Below are positions 26,431 to 35,470 of a DNA stretch of 64,000 nucleotides, in pieces. A model generated the notes under the pieces. That model did no database searches. It was not told the DNA's origin and saw nothing but the letters and a program-made list of their open reading frames with translations. The stretch's first letter is position 1, and every line of letters begins with the position of its first letter. This DNA comes from Vibrio intestinalis. GTDB lineage: Bacteria; Pseudomonadota; Gammaproteobacteria; Enterobacterales; Vibrionaceae. The stretch is from the NCBI RefSeq assembly GCF_025195085.2, contig NZ_JANAVY020000001.1:806001-870000 (forward strand). Direction: 5' to 3'. A program made the position numbers and the translations under genes.

Positions 26431-27345
26431 ATGGAATTCAATGTACTGTTAGACAGCTCATTTTCTGATGTCTGTACGAAAAGTATAAGCCCTCAATGCA
26501 ACAAGCATGTCCTGAGTATCGCCAATGATTTCGAGGAAGGAAGTTGGCGCCACAAAAATTTTCATATGTTTATATGGGATAATATTGCAGAAACCTCTCT
26601 GTCGTCTCAGGAGCGAGAAGCACTAATTAACAAATCCTCATCTTTACTTACCGCCTCCGCAGCTAACCTGAGATTGACAGATAAAGAAACTGACATTGGC
26701 AAAGGTAGTGAATTAGCCGAAATTTTCCTATACGGGATTATGAAGCACCACTATGGTGCTTTGCCCGTGGTTCCCAAAATTTTCTATAAACAAAATGCTC
26801 AAGATAATGCGAAAGGTGCAGACAGTGTCCACCTAGTTTTACATGGAGATGATTTTTCCCTTTGGTTTGGCGAGGCTAAGTTTTACAAGTCAATCGAAAA
26901 CGCTAGGCTTGGTTCCATAGTTACTTCAGTAAAGAACTCCTTGAAGCCAGATAAACTGAAGAAAGAGAACAGTATCGTCACAAATGTTAGTGACATTGAT
27001 CACTTAGTTGAAAACTCTGAATTACGTCAGCGAATCAAAGATGCGTTGTCATCTAAAGTGTCACTAGACTCCATTAAACCCAAAATCCATATTCCCATTT
27101 TTATACTTCATGAGTGCGAGGTAACTCTAGGTACGACCATGTGGTCAGAGGAATACCAAACGCAAGTTATGGATTACCACTTAGATAGAGCAAATGCTTA
27201 CTTTGAGAAGCAGATATCAGAGATAAGCGACTTACATCTTTACGACCAAATAACCTTTCATATCATACTGTTTCCAGTCCCAAATAAGGCTCAAATAGTT
27301 GACAAGTTTGTTCAAAAAGTTGAGTTCTTGAAGGAGGAGTTCTAG
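26431..27345 (+). CDS. hamA: Hachiman anti-phage protein HamA (DUF1837 nuclease)
   Basis: A 304-residue DUF1837 protein. The conserved core reads GKGSELAEIFLYGIM (residues 90-104), VVPKIFYKQN, KGADSVHL with D131, and FGEAKFY with E148 and K150. This is a PD-(D/E)xK nuclease arrangement, expected to cleave DNA once freed or activated by HamB. Hachiman is an established two-gene phage-defence system. Its stop overlaps the hamB start by one base (TAGTG), and the pair is AT-rich. No signal peptide or membrane segment is present. Confidence 0.88.
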   Translation: MEFNVLLDSSFSDVCTKSISPQCNKHVLSIANDFEEGSWRHKNFHMFIWDNIAETSLSSQEREALINKSSSLLTASAANLRLTDKETDIGKGSELAEIFLYGIMKHHYGALPVVPKIFYKQNAQDNAKGADSVHLVLHGDDFSLWFGEAKFYKSIENARLGSIVTSVKNSLKPDKLKKENSIVTNVSDIDHLVENSELRQRIKDALSSKVSLDSIKPKIHIPIFILHECEVTLGTTMWSEEYQTQVMDYHLDRANAYFEKQISEISDLHLYDQITFHIILFPVPNKAQIVDKFVQKVEFLKEEF

Positions 27346-29444
27346 TGGATATATTTGAAAAGTGCCATGAGATCAATGACTACATAAATGATCAAGATGA
27401 GATGTCTGCAAGAAATGAACTCATTAAACTGCTGGACTATCATAAGTCTCACCAAATCCAATATTCACCTTTGGTCAACAACCTGATCAGGCAGGTCGGT
27501 TTATTTCCTTACATTCAACTGGAAACCAGCGATTGGCAAGATAGATATGCTCATGAAGCATTCAAGGTGGATGTTGGTGAAAGAGAGACTCTAGCCCTAC
27601 ATAGGGAGCAATCCTCAATACTCAAAAAGTTAATCGAGGGAAAAAACCTTGCCGTCAGTGCTCCCACCAGTTTTGGCAAGAGTTTCGTTATTGATGCGTT
27701 TATAGCGTTAAAAAAGCCTAAAAATGTAGTAATCATTGTCCCTACGATTGCGCTAACAGATGAAACTCGAAGGCGATTGCATAAGAAATTTGGCGCGGAC
27801 TATAAGATCATCACAACTTCCGAAGCAAGGCTTGCTGATTCAAACATCTTTATTTTTCCTCAAGAACGAGCTATCCACTATGCAGAACAGTTAGAGAACA
27901 TAGACATCTTGATAGTCGATGAGTTTTATAAAGCCAGTTCAGCTTTTGATAAGGATAGGTCTCCCTCATTAATAAATGCCATATTGAAACTTGGCTCGAA
28001 AGCAAAGCAAAAGTACTTTCTTGCCCCGAACATCTCTTCACTGAATGACAGTTTATTTACAAAAAATATGGAGTTTGTAAGTGTGAACTTCAATACTGTC
28101 TTTCTCGAAAAGCATGAGCTGTATGAGGAGATCAACGGCGATGAAAGGGCTAAGAGTGATACATTAATTAATATCCTATCGAATACTGCTAGTAAGACTT
28201 TGATCTATGCAGGCACGTTTAGAAATATTGATAGCGTATCAAATTTGCTTACAGACCGCTTTCCTTCATCAGAAAGTGGCCTGCTGAGAGATTTCCATCA
28301 TTGGTTGGGAAAAAATTACGATGTTAACTGGAAGTTGACTAATTTGGTAAAAAGAGGGGCAGGTATCCATAATGGACGCTTGCATCGCTCGCTAAGTCAA
28401 ATTCAAGTGAGGCTATTTGAAGAAGAACATGGACTCAAAACCTTGGTATCCACATCTTCTATTATTGAGGGAGTAAATACATCCGCAGAAAACGTCATTC
28501 TATGGAGCAATCTCAGTGGCAAAGGGAAAGCACGCATTAATGATTTTAGCTATAAGAACATCATTGGACGTGGTGGTAGAATGTTCCGCCACTTCATTGG
28601 GAAAATCTATATTCTAGAAAAGCCTCCAGAAGAAACTGAAACGCAATTAGATTTGGAATTTCCAGATCAACTCGTGGGCAGTATTGATTTGGAAGAATAT
28701 AAGACTGAGCTAACTCAGGAGCAAATAGCTAGGATAATTGCCTACAAAGAGGATATGGAAGAACTATTGGGTGAAGGTAGACTGAATCAACTTCAAAAAG
28801 GTGGTCAACTTGAATCCAGTGATTCGTTTTTAATTCATAGCATTGCAAAAGACTTAGTAACCAACAAACCGACGTGGAGCGGTTTAGGATACTTAAATTC
28901 GAGCCATCCCGATGATTGGGACGGTTACTTGTACAAAGTAATAAGGCTATCTCCAAGTGGTTGGGGTGACAAATATAGTAAATTTGTGGGTTTTGTTAAG
29001 GTCTTAGCAGACAACTGGTCTCTAACTATTCCTCAGTTACTCAATAGACTGGAAGACTTAGATATCGGCATTGATCAGTTCTTCGAACTAGAGAAGAACG
29101 CTACATTCAAGCTTGCCTCGCTACTTAATGATGTAAATGTTCTCCAGAAAAATATTCTTAATGAGAATATAGATATTGCGCCTTTTATAGGTAAAGTCTC
29201 TAATGCTTTCTTACCACCTTTGGTTTATCAGTTGGAGGAGTACGGTTTACCAAGGATGTTATCTAGGAAAATTCATGATCTAGGAGTGATTGACCTTGAG
29301 CGAGATGAGGTTGAGATTCATGTTGTTTTAGAAGAATTTACGAGTATGCCTATAGAGCATCAAGTACGACTAAATGCATCATTTGATTCTTTTGATAGGT
29401 ACATATTTAGTTACTTCATGGAAGGCATAGTTAGAGAAGCATGA
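27345..29444 (+). CDS. hamB: Hachiman anti-phage helicase HamB
   Basis: A 699-residue SF2 helicase. Motif I is APTSFGKS at residues 106-113, motif Ia lies around VIIVPTIALTDE, and motif II is DEFY at 192-195. Motif V lies around TLVSTSSIIEGVNT at 366-379 and motif VI is IIGRGGRMFR at 406-415. A long C-terminal region carries family-specific sequence. The start is GTG, supported by a strong AAGGAGGAG at about 10 bases and by coupling to hamA. In studied systems HamB senses damaged or invading DNA and controls HamA. Length and motif set fit an intact gene. Confidence 0.88.
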   Translation: MDIFEKCHEINDYINDQDEMSARNELIKLLDYHKSHQIQYSPLVNNLIRQVGLFPYIQLETSDWQDRYAHEAFKVDVGERETLALHREQSSILKKLIEGKNLAVSAPTSFGKSFVIDAFIALKKPKNVVIIVPTIALTDETRRRLHKKFGADYKIITTSEARLADSNIFIFPQERAIHYAEQLENIDILIVDEFYKASSAFDKDRSPSLINAILKLGSKAKQKYFLAPNISSLNDSLFTKNMEFVSVNFNTVFLEKHELYEEINGDERAKSDTLINILSNTASKTLIYAGTFRNIDSVSNLLTDRFPSSESGLLRDFHHWLGKNYDVNWKLTNLVKRGAGIHNGRLHRSLSQIQVRLFEEEHGLKTLVSTSSIIEGVNTSAENVILWSNLSGKGKARINDFSYKNIIGRGGRMFRHFIGKIYILEKPPEETETQLDLEFPDQLVGSIDLEEYKTELTQEQIARIIAYKEDMEELLGEGRLNQLQKGGQLESSDSFLIHSIAKDLVTNKPTWSGLGYLNSSHPDDWDGYLYKVIRLSPSGWGDKYSKFVGFVKVLADNWSLTIPQLLNRLEDLDIGIDQFFELEKNATFKLASLLNDVNVLQKNILNENIDIAPFIGKVSNAFLPPLVYQLEEYGLPRMLSRKIHDLGVIDLERDEVEIHVVLEEFTSMPIEHQVRLNASFDSFDRYIFSYFMEGIVREA

Positions 29445-29612
29445 GTATGGTTCTAAGTTTGGTGCTCTTGGAGACCAGGAACCTAAGGTGTTCAATCTAT
29501 TGATTTCTTTTCGATAGTTGGTTTATCATGTATTTCACAAATGGCAAACTCGGCTTTTGAGAGCTCAAATTAAGTCATTGTAAAATAAGTGTTTTAATCT
29601 AGCGGGTATAGC

Positions 29613-29637
29613 GTTCAAATCCCTATCTCTCCGCCAC
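29613..29637 (+). repeat. attR, 25-bp direct repeat of the tRNA-Ser 3' end
   Basis: An exact copy of 23615-23639. It lacks the rest of the tRNA, so it is the recombined right end of the island rather than a second tRNA gene. Confidence 0.92.
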
Positions 29638-29642
29638 ATTTA

Positions 29643-29678
29643 GAAAGCTCGCACTTGTTGCGGGCTTTCGTCGTTTTA
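29643..29678 (+). terminator. Hairpin after attR, probable original tRNA-Ser terminator
   Basis: GAAAGCTCGCA pairs with TGCGGGCTTTC (one G-T pair), with a T-rich stretch beyond. It sits where the tRNA-Ser terminator would lie before integration. Confidence 0.7.
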
Positions 29679-29725
29679 GAGGTTTGAAAGCGTTGAGTGC
29701 AAGCCCAGCACTTCGCTACATTCAC

Positions 29726-29759
29726 GAAAAAGGCCGCTAAGAAATTAGCGGCCTTTTTC
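29726..29759. terminator. Strong bidirectional terminator-like hairpin
   Basis: A perfect 15-bp stem, GAAAAAGGCCGCTAA at 29726-29740 with its complement at 29745-29759, and a 4-nt loop. A/T tracts on both sides of the GC core suit either strand. Confidence 0.82.
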
Positions 29760-29906
29760 GTATTCAGCGTCTCTCACAACTTTCAAACTATCCCCTCTTC
29801 TTTGCCTCAGTTTTCAATTATCGAGTTTTAGCTCTATCTCTCATTAATATGCATACAGACTGCTATCATCTAATTTAAGTTTTATAAATCAAAGACGAAG
29901 GTGGCT

Positions 29907-30137
29907 ATGAAGTATTGTCATACATGTCAGCGAGATACGATACACAACGAAATCATCAAACAAAAACCGTCTAAGTTTGGCAAAAGCAAAAAAGAACAGT
30001 TCAAAGCGTTTCTCTCCGGTTTTTTTGGAGGCGTCGCTAGCCCTTTAGGTGCATCTTTAGATTTGGTTGAGCGCTACGTGGTTTGTTCAGAGTGTGGGAC
30101 GAAGAGACTCGAAAACCACGGTGATGAGTTTCAGTAA
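29907..30137 (+). CDS. Small zinc-ribbon protein, 76 residues
   Basis: A hypothetical protein with CHTC near residue 4 and CSEC near residue 60, which could form one zinc site around a central Lys-rich segment and a Gly/Ala-rich stretch (SGFFGGVASPLGASLD). GAAGGTGG precedes the ATG at 29907. It lies just past the island in host sequence. Function is unknown; the short Gly-rich segment may contact a membrane, which is speculation. Confidence 0.75.
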   Translation: MKYCHTCQRDTIHNEIIKQKPSKFGKSKKEQFKAFLSGFFGGVASPLGASLDLVERYVVCSECGTKRLENHGDEFQ

Positions 30138-30173
30138 CCGCCATTTACTTTCCCCCATCAAAGGAGCTTGTGC

Positions 30174-30533
30174 ATGAACAAACCAACACTGCTCATCATT
30201 GTTATTGCCTGCTTACTCGGATACTTCATTTACGATCGTTATGTCGTGCAACCTAAACAGCTAAACTCAGCTGCACAAAACATGCTCACGCAGATGGCAA
30301 TCAAACAGCAATGGTTTGATCCTCTAGAGCTGTTAAGCGATAGCTCTAACTCAAATATTCAATTAAACAAAGAGATCGAATCCGCTTTTCAGGATGGTGA
30401 TATGGTTTATGCCAATGGCAAAATTACCTACAGAAGTGAGACCAGCCAAGTGTGTAAAATCGTCGATTTTCGTTTTCGGTACGGCTCGTTAAATGACTAT
30501 GAAATTTTCACCCAATCCGATTGCTCACTTTAG
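30174..30533 (+). CDS. Hypothetical membrane-anchored protein, 119 residues
   Basis: One N-terminal hydrophobic segment (about residues 5-22) is followed by a periplasm-type domain with two cysteines, one in SQVCKIVDF and one in QSDCSL, that could form a disulfide. AAGGAG lies 7 bases before the ATG at 30174. It starts 36 bases after the zinc-ribbon gene, so the two may be one transcript. I do not recognise the family. Confidence 0.75.
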   Translation: MNKPTLLIIVIACLLGYFIYDRYVVQPKQLNSAAQNMLTQMAIKQQWFDPLELLSDSSNSNIQLNKEIESAFQDGDMVYANGKITYRSETSQVCKIVDFRFRYGSLNDYEIFTQSDCSL

Positions 30534-30572
30534 TCATGTATCTTAAATAGGTTTCAACACTACCAAATAGAC

Positions 30573-30605
30573 AAAGCCCGCGACACAGAAGTGAAGCGGG
30601 CTTTG
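30573..30605. terminator. Terminator between convergent genes at the ribitol ABC locus
   Basis: AAAGCCCGC at 30573-30581 pairs with GCGGGCTTT at 30596-30604 across a 14-nt loop. It lies between convergent transcripts. Confidence 0.7.
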
Positions 30606-30623
30606 CCCCTTTCAGGATTGAGT

Positions 30624-31616
30624 TTAAGCGCGTTTCTTTTTCTCTGAGCCGACATAAATGGCGACTAAAATGATGATGCCTTTAATCACGTTTTGCACAT
30701 AAGGAGAGACACCCGCGAGGTTAAGACCGTTATTCAGCACCCCAAGCAACATCGCGCCAACAAGAGTACCTAAGATTGCCCCTTTACCGCCTGCCATAGA
30801 AGCACCGCCAAGCACTACTGCTGCAATAGCATCAAGTTCAAAAGCAACCCCTGCATTTGGCTGACCCGACATCAAACGAGAAGTCAGTATTAGCCCTGCC
30901 AACGCCGCCGTTGTGCCACTAATGATGTACACCAACATCACGGTTTTCGGTACTTTGATACCACTTAATCTTGAAGCTTCTTCATTACCACCGATGGCGT
31001 AAACATGGCGACCAAACGAGGTGTGGTTCAAAGCTATGTAGGCAATGATATAAACAAAGATCATGATAAAGATCGGGGTCTGAATACCGATTATTTCACC
31101 ACGGCCAAAAATAGAGAACCATTTAGGCAAGCCTGCAATCGGGTAACCACCGGTATAAATCAGCGCTAAGCCTCTGGCGATACCCAAGGTAGCCAAAGTC
31201 ACGATAAAGGCTGGCATCTTGGCATAGGCAATCAAAAAGCCGTTAATGCCACCGAAACCCGCACCAAGCAGAATACCGAGGAAAATAGCAAATTCAGGTG
31301 GAATTCCCGCAACCATTAACCCCGCGGTGACGGTGCCAGAGAGTGCCATTACCGAGCCAACCGAGAGATCAATACCACCTAATAGAATCGCACAGGTCAT
31401 CCCTATCGCAATAATGGCATTGATCGATACTTGGCGAGCAATGTTGGTTAAGTTGTTGGTGGTTAGGAAATTATCATTGGAAAACACCATGATGATAAAA
31501 ACGGTAATAAAACCGATTAACGGATAAAACACCGGATGCTTAGTCCAACTTTTAATCGTATCTAACCCAGTAGGTGCGCTCTGAGCGACTGAATGAGTGT
31601 CTACTTTAGTGTTCAT
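30624..31616 (-). CDS. Sugar/polyol ABC transporter permease (RbsC-like)
   Basis: A 330-residue inner-membrane permease of the ribose/xylose/arabinose class, with about ten hydrophobic segments. It has the family stretches [21 protein letters not shown] and [18 protein letters not shown]. Its ATG lies inside the ATPase gene, overlapping by 11 bases, so the two are translationally linked. From its context with a ribitol dehydrogenase homologue, the substrate is probably ribitol or a similar polyol, which is inference. Confidence 0.9.
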   Translation of the reverse strand: MNTKVDTHSVAQSAPTGLDTIKSWTKHPVFYPLIGFITVFIIMVFSNDNFLTTNNLTNIARQVSINAIIAIGMTCAILLGGIDLSVGSVMALSGTVTAGLMVAGIPPEFAIFLGILLGAGFGGINGFLIAYAKMPAFIVTLATLGIARGLALIYTGGYPIAGLPKWFSIFGRGEIIGIQTPIFIMIFVYIIAYIALNHTSFGRHVYAIGGNEEASRLSGIKVPKTVMLVYIISGTTAALAGLILTSRLMSGQPNAGVAFELDAIAAVVLGGASMAGGKGAILGTLVGAMLLGVLNNGLNLAGVSPYVQNVIKGIIILVAIYVGSEKKKRA

Positions 31617-33114
31617 TATGTTTATTCCCGGTTGCGTGTAACATGATGGTATTCGGCTCTATATCATTTCCTTCTAATTGGGCGACTATCTCACCTTCTC
31701 GGAACACAGCGACTCGATCACACATCCCTATAATTTCTGGTAACTCTGATGAAATAACGATGATTGAAACCCCTTGACGGGTTAACTCTCTCATCAACTC
31801 ATAGATCTCTGATTTTGCGCCAACATCGATGCCACGGGTCGGCTCATCAAAAATCAGCACTTTACAGTCATTATTAAGCCAGCGAGCAATCACCACTTTT
31901 TGTTGGTTGCCCCCCGACAGATTCCCCACCTCAACGCTCGACGAAGGCGTTTTGATCCCTACGGTTTGTATTAGCTTGTCTGCCTTGGCAATTTCACCAT
32001 TGCGACTAATTAGCCCTTTTAGATAAATCTCATCCTTGTGGTTATTGAGCGTAATGTTATCGGCAACAGAGAAAGATAAAATTAACCCCTCATGCTTGCG
32101 ATCTTCGGGCAATATACCTATACCTTTGTGCAGCGATTCTGCCGGGTTAGGTAGTTTTTCTTCTTGGCCCATAAAGTTGATAACTTTTTTGTAAGCGCGA
32201 TCGGCACCAATAATGGCTCTCGCGGTTTCAGTACGGCCAGAGCCCACCAGCCCAGCAAAACCATAGATCTCGCCGGGATAGAGAGTGAAACTGTTTGATG
32301 GACCATGTTTCTCGAGCTGCAAGGTTTTGACTTCTAACACTGGAGTATGCTGCTCAACCAGTGGAGGTTTAACTGGGAAAGTCGACTCCACTTTTCGCCC
32401 TACCATCATTTCGACTAATTCATCCACAGTCGTGCCTTGCACCGCCCGTGTCCCGATATATTGGCCATCTCGCAGCACTGAGATGGTGTCACAAATTTCG
32501 TTTATCTCTTCTAAATGGTGAGAGATAAAAAACATGCCTACGCCTTGCGCTTTAAGATCACGCATCACGGCAAACAAATGGCTTGCTTCTTTAGGCGTTA
32601 AGGTTGCGGTTGGCTCATCGAAAACCAATATTTTTGCATTCAGTGAAAGTGCTTTACCAATTTCAACAAACTGTTGCTGAGCAATGCTCAACTGCTCCAC
32701 GGGAACATCTAGGTCTATATCAACCATCAAACGCGCGAGAATTTGCTTGGCCTTTTCTCGCATTAGTGATTTATTGAGTAAACCAAATCGATTTTTTAAC
32801 TCGCGGTTGAGGAAAATGTTTTCCACGGCATTGAGATAAGGGATTAAAGAAAACTCTTGGAATATGATGCCGACGCCCTTTTCAATCGCGTCTTTGTATC
32901 CGTTGAAGGTTTGCGTTGCGCCTTCAATACGAATCTCTCCTTGGTCATGCTTATAGATGCCGCAAAGCACTTTCATTAACGTCGATTTACCCGCACCATT
33001 TTCACCCAGCAATGCGTGAACCTCGCTCTTATGCAGCGAGATAGAGATATTGTCTAACGCTTTTACTCCGGGAAATGACTTACAGATGCCATCAAGCTCT
33101 AGCAATGTATTCAT
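31606..33114 (-). CDS. Sugar/polyol ABC transporter ATP-binding protein (RbsA-like)
   Basis: A 502-residue protein with two fused ABC domains. The first has Walker [10 protein letters not shown] near residue 37 and Walker [10 protein letters not shown]. The second, from about residue 255, has a signature motif [15 protein letters not shown] and [11 protein letters not shown] with a non-canonical Walker A (GLVGSGRTE), as is usual for RbsA-type proteins. It energises uptake with the adjacent permease and binding protein. Confidence 0.93.
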   Translation of the reverse strand: MNTLLELDGICKSFPGVKALDNISISLHKSEVHALLGENGAGKSTLMKVLCGIYKHDQGEIRIEGATQTFNGYKDAIEKGVGIIFQEFSLIPYLNAVENIFLNRELKNRFGLLNKSLMREKAKQILARLMVDIDLDVPVEQLSIAQQQFVEIGKALSLNAKILVFDEPTATLTPKEASHLFAVMRDLKAQGVGMFFISHHLEEINEICDTISVLRDGQYIGTRAVQGTTVDELVEMMVGRKVESTFPVKPPLVEQHTPVLEVKTLQLEKHGPSNSFTLYPGEIYGFAGLVGSGRTETARAIIGADRAYKKVINFMGQEEKLPNPAESLHKGIGILPEDRKHEGLILSFSVADNITLNNHKDEIYLKGLISRNGEIAKADKLIQTVGIKTPSSSVEVGNLSGGNQQKVVIARWLNNDCKVLIFDEPTRGIDVGAKSEIYELMRELTRQGVSIIVISSELPEIIGMCDRVAVFREGEIVAQLEGNDIEPNTIMLHATGNKHNEH

Positions 33115-33177
33115 CCTGTACCTACCCTTGATAAGACATGGTAATAGCCCGTGAACACCACGGGCTAAACGGTTTAG

Positions 33178-34113
33178 TTACCAGCTAAAGTCTTCTGCGT
33201 TTTTACCATCGATAAGATCGATATTGATTGGCGTTTCAGAAGGAATGTTAGCGCCCCAAAGCTTCGCTAGGCCTAGGCCGACACCGATACGCACCATATC
33301 GCGAGGGTGTTGAGCGGAAGTCGCGACCAATTTAGAGCCGTTTTTGATCGCTTCAATCGCTTCTGGGTGACCATCAACAGAGGTAAATTTCACGTCTCTG
33401 CCTGAAGCTTCTACTGCCGCCAAAGCGCCCATAGTGCCGTCATCGTTCACAGAGAAGATACCTTTTAGGTTAGGGTGTGCTTGCAGCATATTCTCTGTAA
33501 CGGTAAGCGTCATCGAGCGCTGCTGCTTACCATTTTGCTTATCAACCACTTTGATGTCTGGGTAGTTTTTCATCGCTGCTTCAAAGCCGCGAACACGCTC
33601 TAAGATTGGCACAACAGGAATGCCATCAAGAATCGCAACTTCACCTTTCTTACCAATCGACTCAGCTAGATATTCACCAGCTTTGTAACCAGCATCGAAG
33701 TTTTTCGAGCCGACGAAACCATCCACACCACCTTCAGCTTGAGCATCGATAGCAATTGTAACGACACCCGCTTCTTGAGCTGACATCACCGCTGATTGAA
33801 TGCCAACAGAGTCTGTTGGGTTGATTAATAGAATGTCTACGTTCTTTTGCAGCATATCTTCTACGTCATTGATCTGCTTTGAAATGTCATGACGAGCATC
33901 AGTAATGATGATTTTTGCGTCTAACTCTTTTCCTATCTCTTCCAATGATTCTTTCATCACAATGAAATATGAGTTATTCAAATCTTGGAAAGACATACCA
34001 ATAGTTAATGGTTGGGAGTCATCTTTCGCGTGTACGGCAGTGGTTAGCAATGCCGCACCCGCAACGCAGCCTGCAAGCGCAATGTTGCGTAATGTACGGG
34101 TTATCAGAGACAT
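33178..34113 (-). CDS. Sugar/polyol ABC transporter substrate-binding protein (RbsB-like)
   Basis: A 311-residue periplasmic binding protein of the ribose-binding type. The signal peptide covers about residues 1-29 (cleavage after VHA), followed by two lobes with conserved INPTDSVGIQSAV and the hinge-side ASGRDVKFTSVDGHPE. It is the first gene of the leftward transporter operon, 63 bases before the ATPase gene. The control region upstream carries a LacI-type operator and a CRP-like site. Confidence 0.92.
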   Translation of the reverse strand: MSLITRTLRNIALAGCVAGAALLTTAVHAKDDSQPLTIGMSFQDLNNSYFIVMKESLEEIGKELDAKIIITDARHDISKQINDVEDMLQKNVDILLINPTDSVGIQSAVMSAQEAGVVTIAIDAQAEGGVDGFVGSKNFDAGYKAGEYLAESIGKKGEVAILDGIPVVPILERVRGFEAAMKNYPDIKVVDKQNGKQQRSMTLTVTENMLQAHPNLKGIFSVNDDGTMGALAAVEASGRDVKFTSVDGHPEAIEAIKNGSKLVATSAQHPRDMVRIGVGLGLAKLWGANIPSETPINIDLIDGKNAEDFSW

Positions 34114-34224
34114 ATAATTTCCTTTTACTATTATTTTATTGTTTGCTTTTCACGTTATTGCGTTGCCTTGGTAAAGCTTTGAAACCTGCCTATTTGTATT
34201 TGAGTGTTTTCACCTCACCTGACG

Positions 34225-34236
34225 GCAAACGTTTGC
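34225..34236. promoter_or_regulatory. LacI-type operator 1 in the ribitol control region
   Basis: GCAAACGTTTGC is a perfect 12-bp palindrome with the central CG of LacI/GalR-family operators. It lies about 110 bases upstream of the binding-protein gene. RbsR- and PurR-type regulators recognise similar cores, so the cognate protein is uncertain. Confidence 0.65.
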
Positions 34237-34334
34237 AAACCAAATGACAACGTCGTCATTATTAGCTGCATTTCGGCTCAAATTATGAGATCAGAAACAC
34301 ATAAAGTTTTTAAACGATACAAATAAACGCCGAA

Positions 34335-34352
34335 GCGTGATTATTATCACGC
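34335..34352. promoter_or_regulatory. CRP-like site in the ribitol control region
   Basis: GCGTGAT-TATT-ATCACGC is a perfect 18-bp palindrome containing GTGA-N6-TCAC, the CRP core. It lies centrally between the divergent operons, where it could activate both. Confidence 0.65.
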
Positions 34353-34571
34353 AAATTTAACAAATTTATCCAAATAACATCATTGACAAAACAAAAGACT
34401 GATAAATAAAACAAATAATCCGATAGATATTCATTTTCCTTCAGCGTTTGTCGTCTAACACCCGGATAAGCAAGCGAAATATCGAATAAAAAGAGAGCCA
34501 AAAAGTTGTAATTTAAGCGATTTGGCTGTGAGTAGAATGATCTTTGTGAGCTAAATCTGCATTTTTCAATA

Positions 34572-34589
34572 AATGTAGACGTCTACATT
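34572..34589. promoter_or_regulatory. LacI-type operator 2 in the ribitol control region
   Basis: AATGTAGACGTCTACATT is a perfect 18-bp palindrome with a central CG, about 100 bases upstream of the dehydrogenase gene. It differs from operator 1 in sequence. The half site GTAGAC also appears near 37152 before the lacI-type gene, suggesting that this is the site of the local regulator. Confidence 0.65.
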
Positions 34590-34685
34590 CGTTTGTGATC
34601 AAGCCCAAACCAATTGCCGCTATTTTGCTGTAAAAAAAGTAACCGTAATTGTTATTCGATATCTAGCTTGCTTAGGAGTCATAAA

Positions 34686-35432
34686 ATGGACCAATACAAT
34701 CTGATCAAAACCTCTTTAGAAGGAAAAGTCGCAGCCATCACTGGCGCAGCATCAGGCATCGGCTTGGAATGCGCTCGAACCTATCACCGTGCTGGTGCGA
34801 AAGTCGTACTGATTGACAAAGATGCCGCCAAATTAGATCAAGTCATCACTGAAATGGGTGACAGCGCTTTTGCGCTGCAAATGAATTTGTTTGATAGCGC
34901 TGAAGTAGATCATCTTGCGGAAAAGATCATTCAAATGGCAGGCGGATTAGATATTTTCCATGCTAATGCAGGTGCTTACATCGGTGGACCAATTGCCGAA
35001 GGCAACCCTGATGATTGGGATAAAGTATTAAATTTAAACGTTAATATTGCATTCCGCTGCGCTAAAGCAGTGCTACCTCATTTCATTAATCAAAAATCCG
35101 GTGACCTGTTATTTACCAGTTCAATTGCGGGTGTTGTTCCTGTCATTTGGGAACCTATCTACACCGCGTCTAAGTTTGCCGTGCAAGCGTTTGTGCACAC
35201 AACTCGCCGTCAAGTTGCTGAACACGGAGTACGTGTTAGCGCCATCTTACCTGGCCCAGTGGTTACCGCACTGCTTGATGATTGGCCGAAAGAAAAAATG
35301 GAAGATGCACTGGCCAATGGCAGCTTGATGCAGCCAATTGAAGTAGCTGAGTCCGCGCTATTTATGCTCACCCGCAATCCTGCGGTCACCATTCGCGATT
35401 TGGTAATTTTACCTAACAGTGTCGATCTCTAA
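34686..35432 (+). CDS. rbtD: Ribitol 2-dehydrogenase-like SDR
   Basis: A 248-residue short-chain dehydrogenase. The NAD site is [11 protein letters not shown]-type stretch is [11 protein letters not shown], the catalytic Ser is in [13 protein letters not shown] and YTASK supplies Tyr and Lys. The sequence strongly recalls Klebsiella ribitol dehydrogenase, including the end [11 protein letters not shown], so oxidation of ribitol to D-ribulose is the likely reaction. The ATG at 34686 has TAGGAG upstream and matches that family start. The FGGY kinase follows 38 bases later. Confidence 0.82.
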   Translation: MDQYNLIKTSLEGKVAAITGAASGIGLECARTYHRAGAKVVLIDKDAAKLDQVITEMGDSAFALQMNLFDSAEVDHLAEKIIQMAGGLDIFHANAGAYIGGPIAEGNPDDWDKVLNLNVNIAFRCAKAVLPHFINQKSGDLLFTSSIAGVVPVIWEPIYTASKFAVQAFVHTTRRQVAEHGVRVSAILPGPVVTALLDDWPKEKMEDALANGSLMQPIEVAESALFMLTRNPAVTIRDLVILPNSVDL

Positions 35433-35470
35433 TTCACTCGCGGACAACCCTAAAATAGAAGAGGTTTACT

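Larger units (their letters stand above)
29445..29906. other. Right island junction region
   Basis: About 460 bases holding the hamB 3' flank, attR and two hairpins. No gene is visible. Sequence after 29637 is host DNA that presumably lay next to tRNA-Ser before integration. Confidence 0.6.

Noticed and set aside
29601..29640. A second tRNA-Ser gene
   Set aside because: Only the last 25 bases match; the rest of the tRNA is absent, so it is attR.
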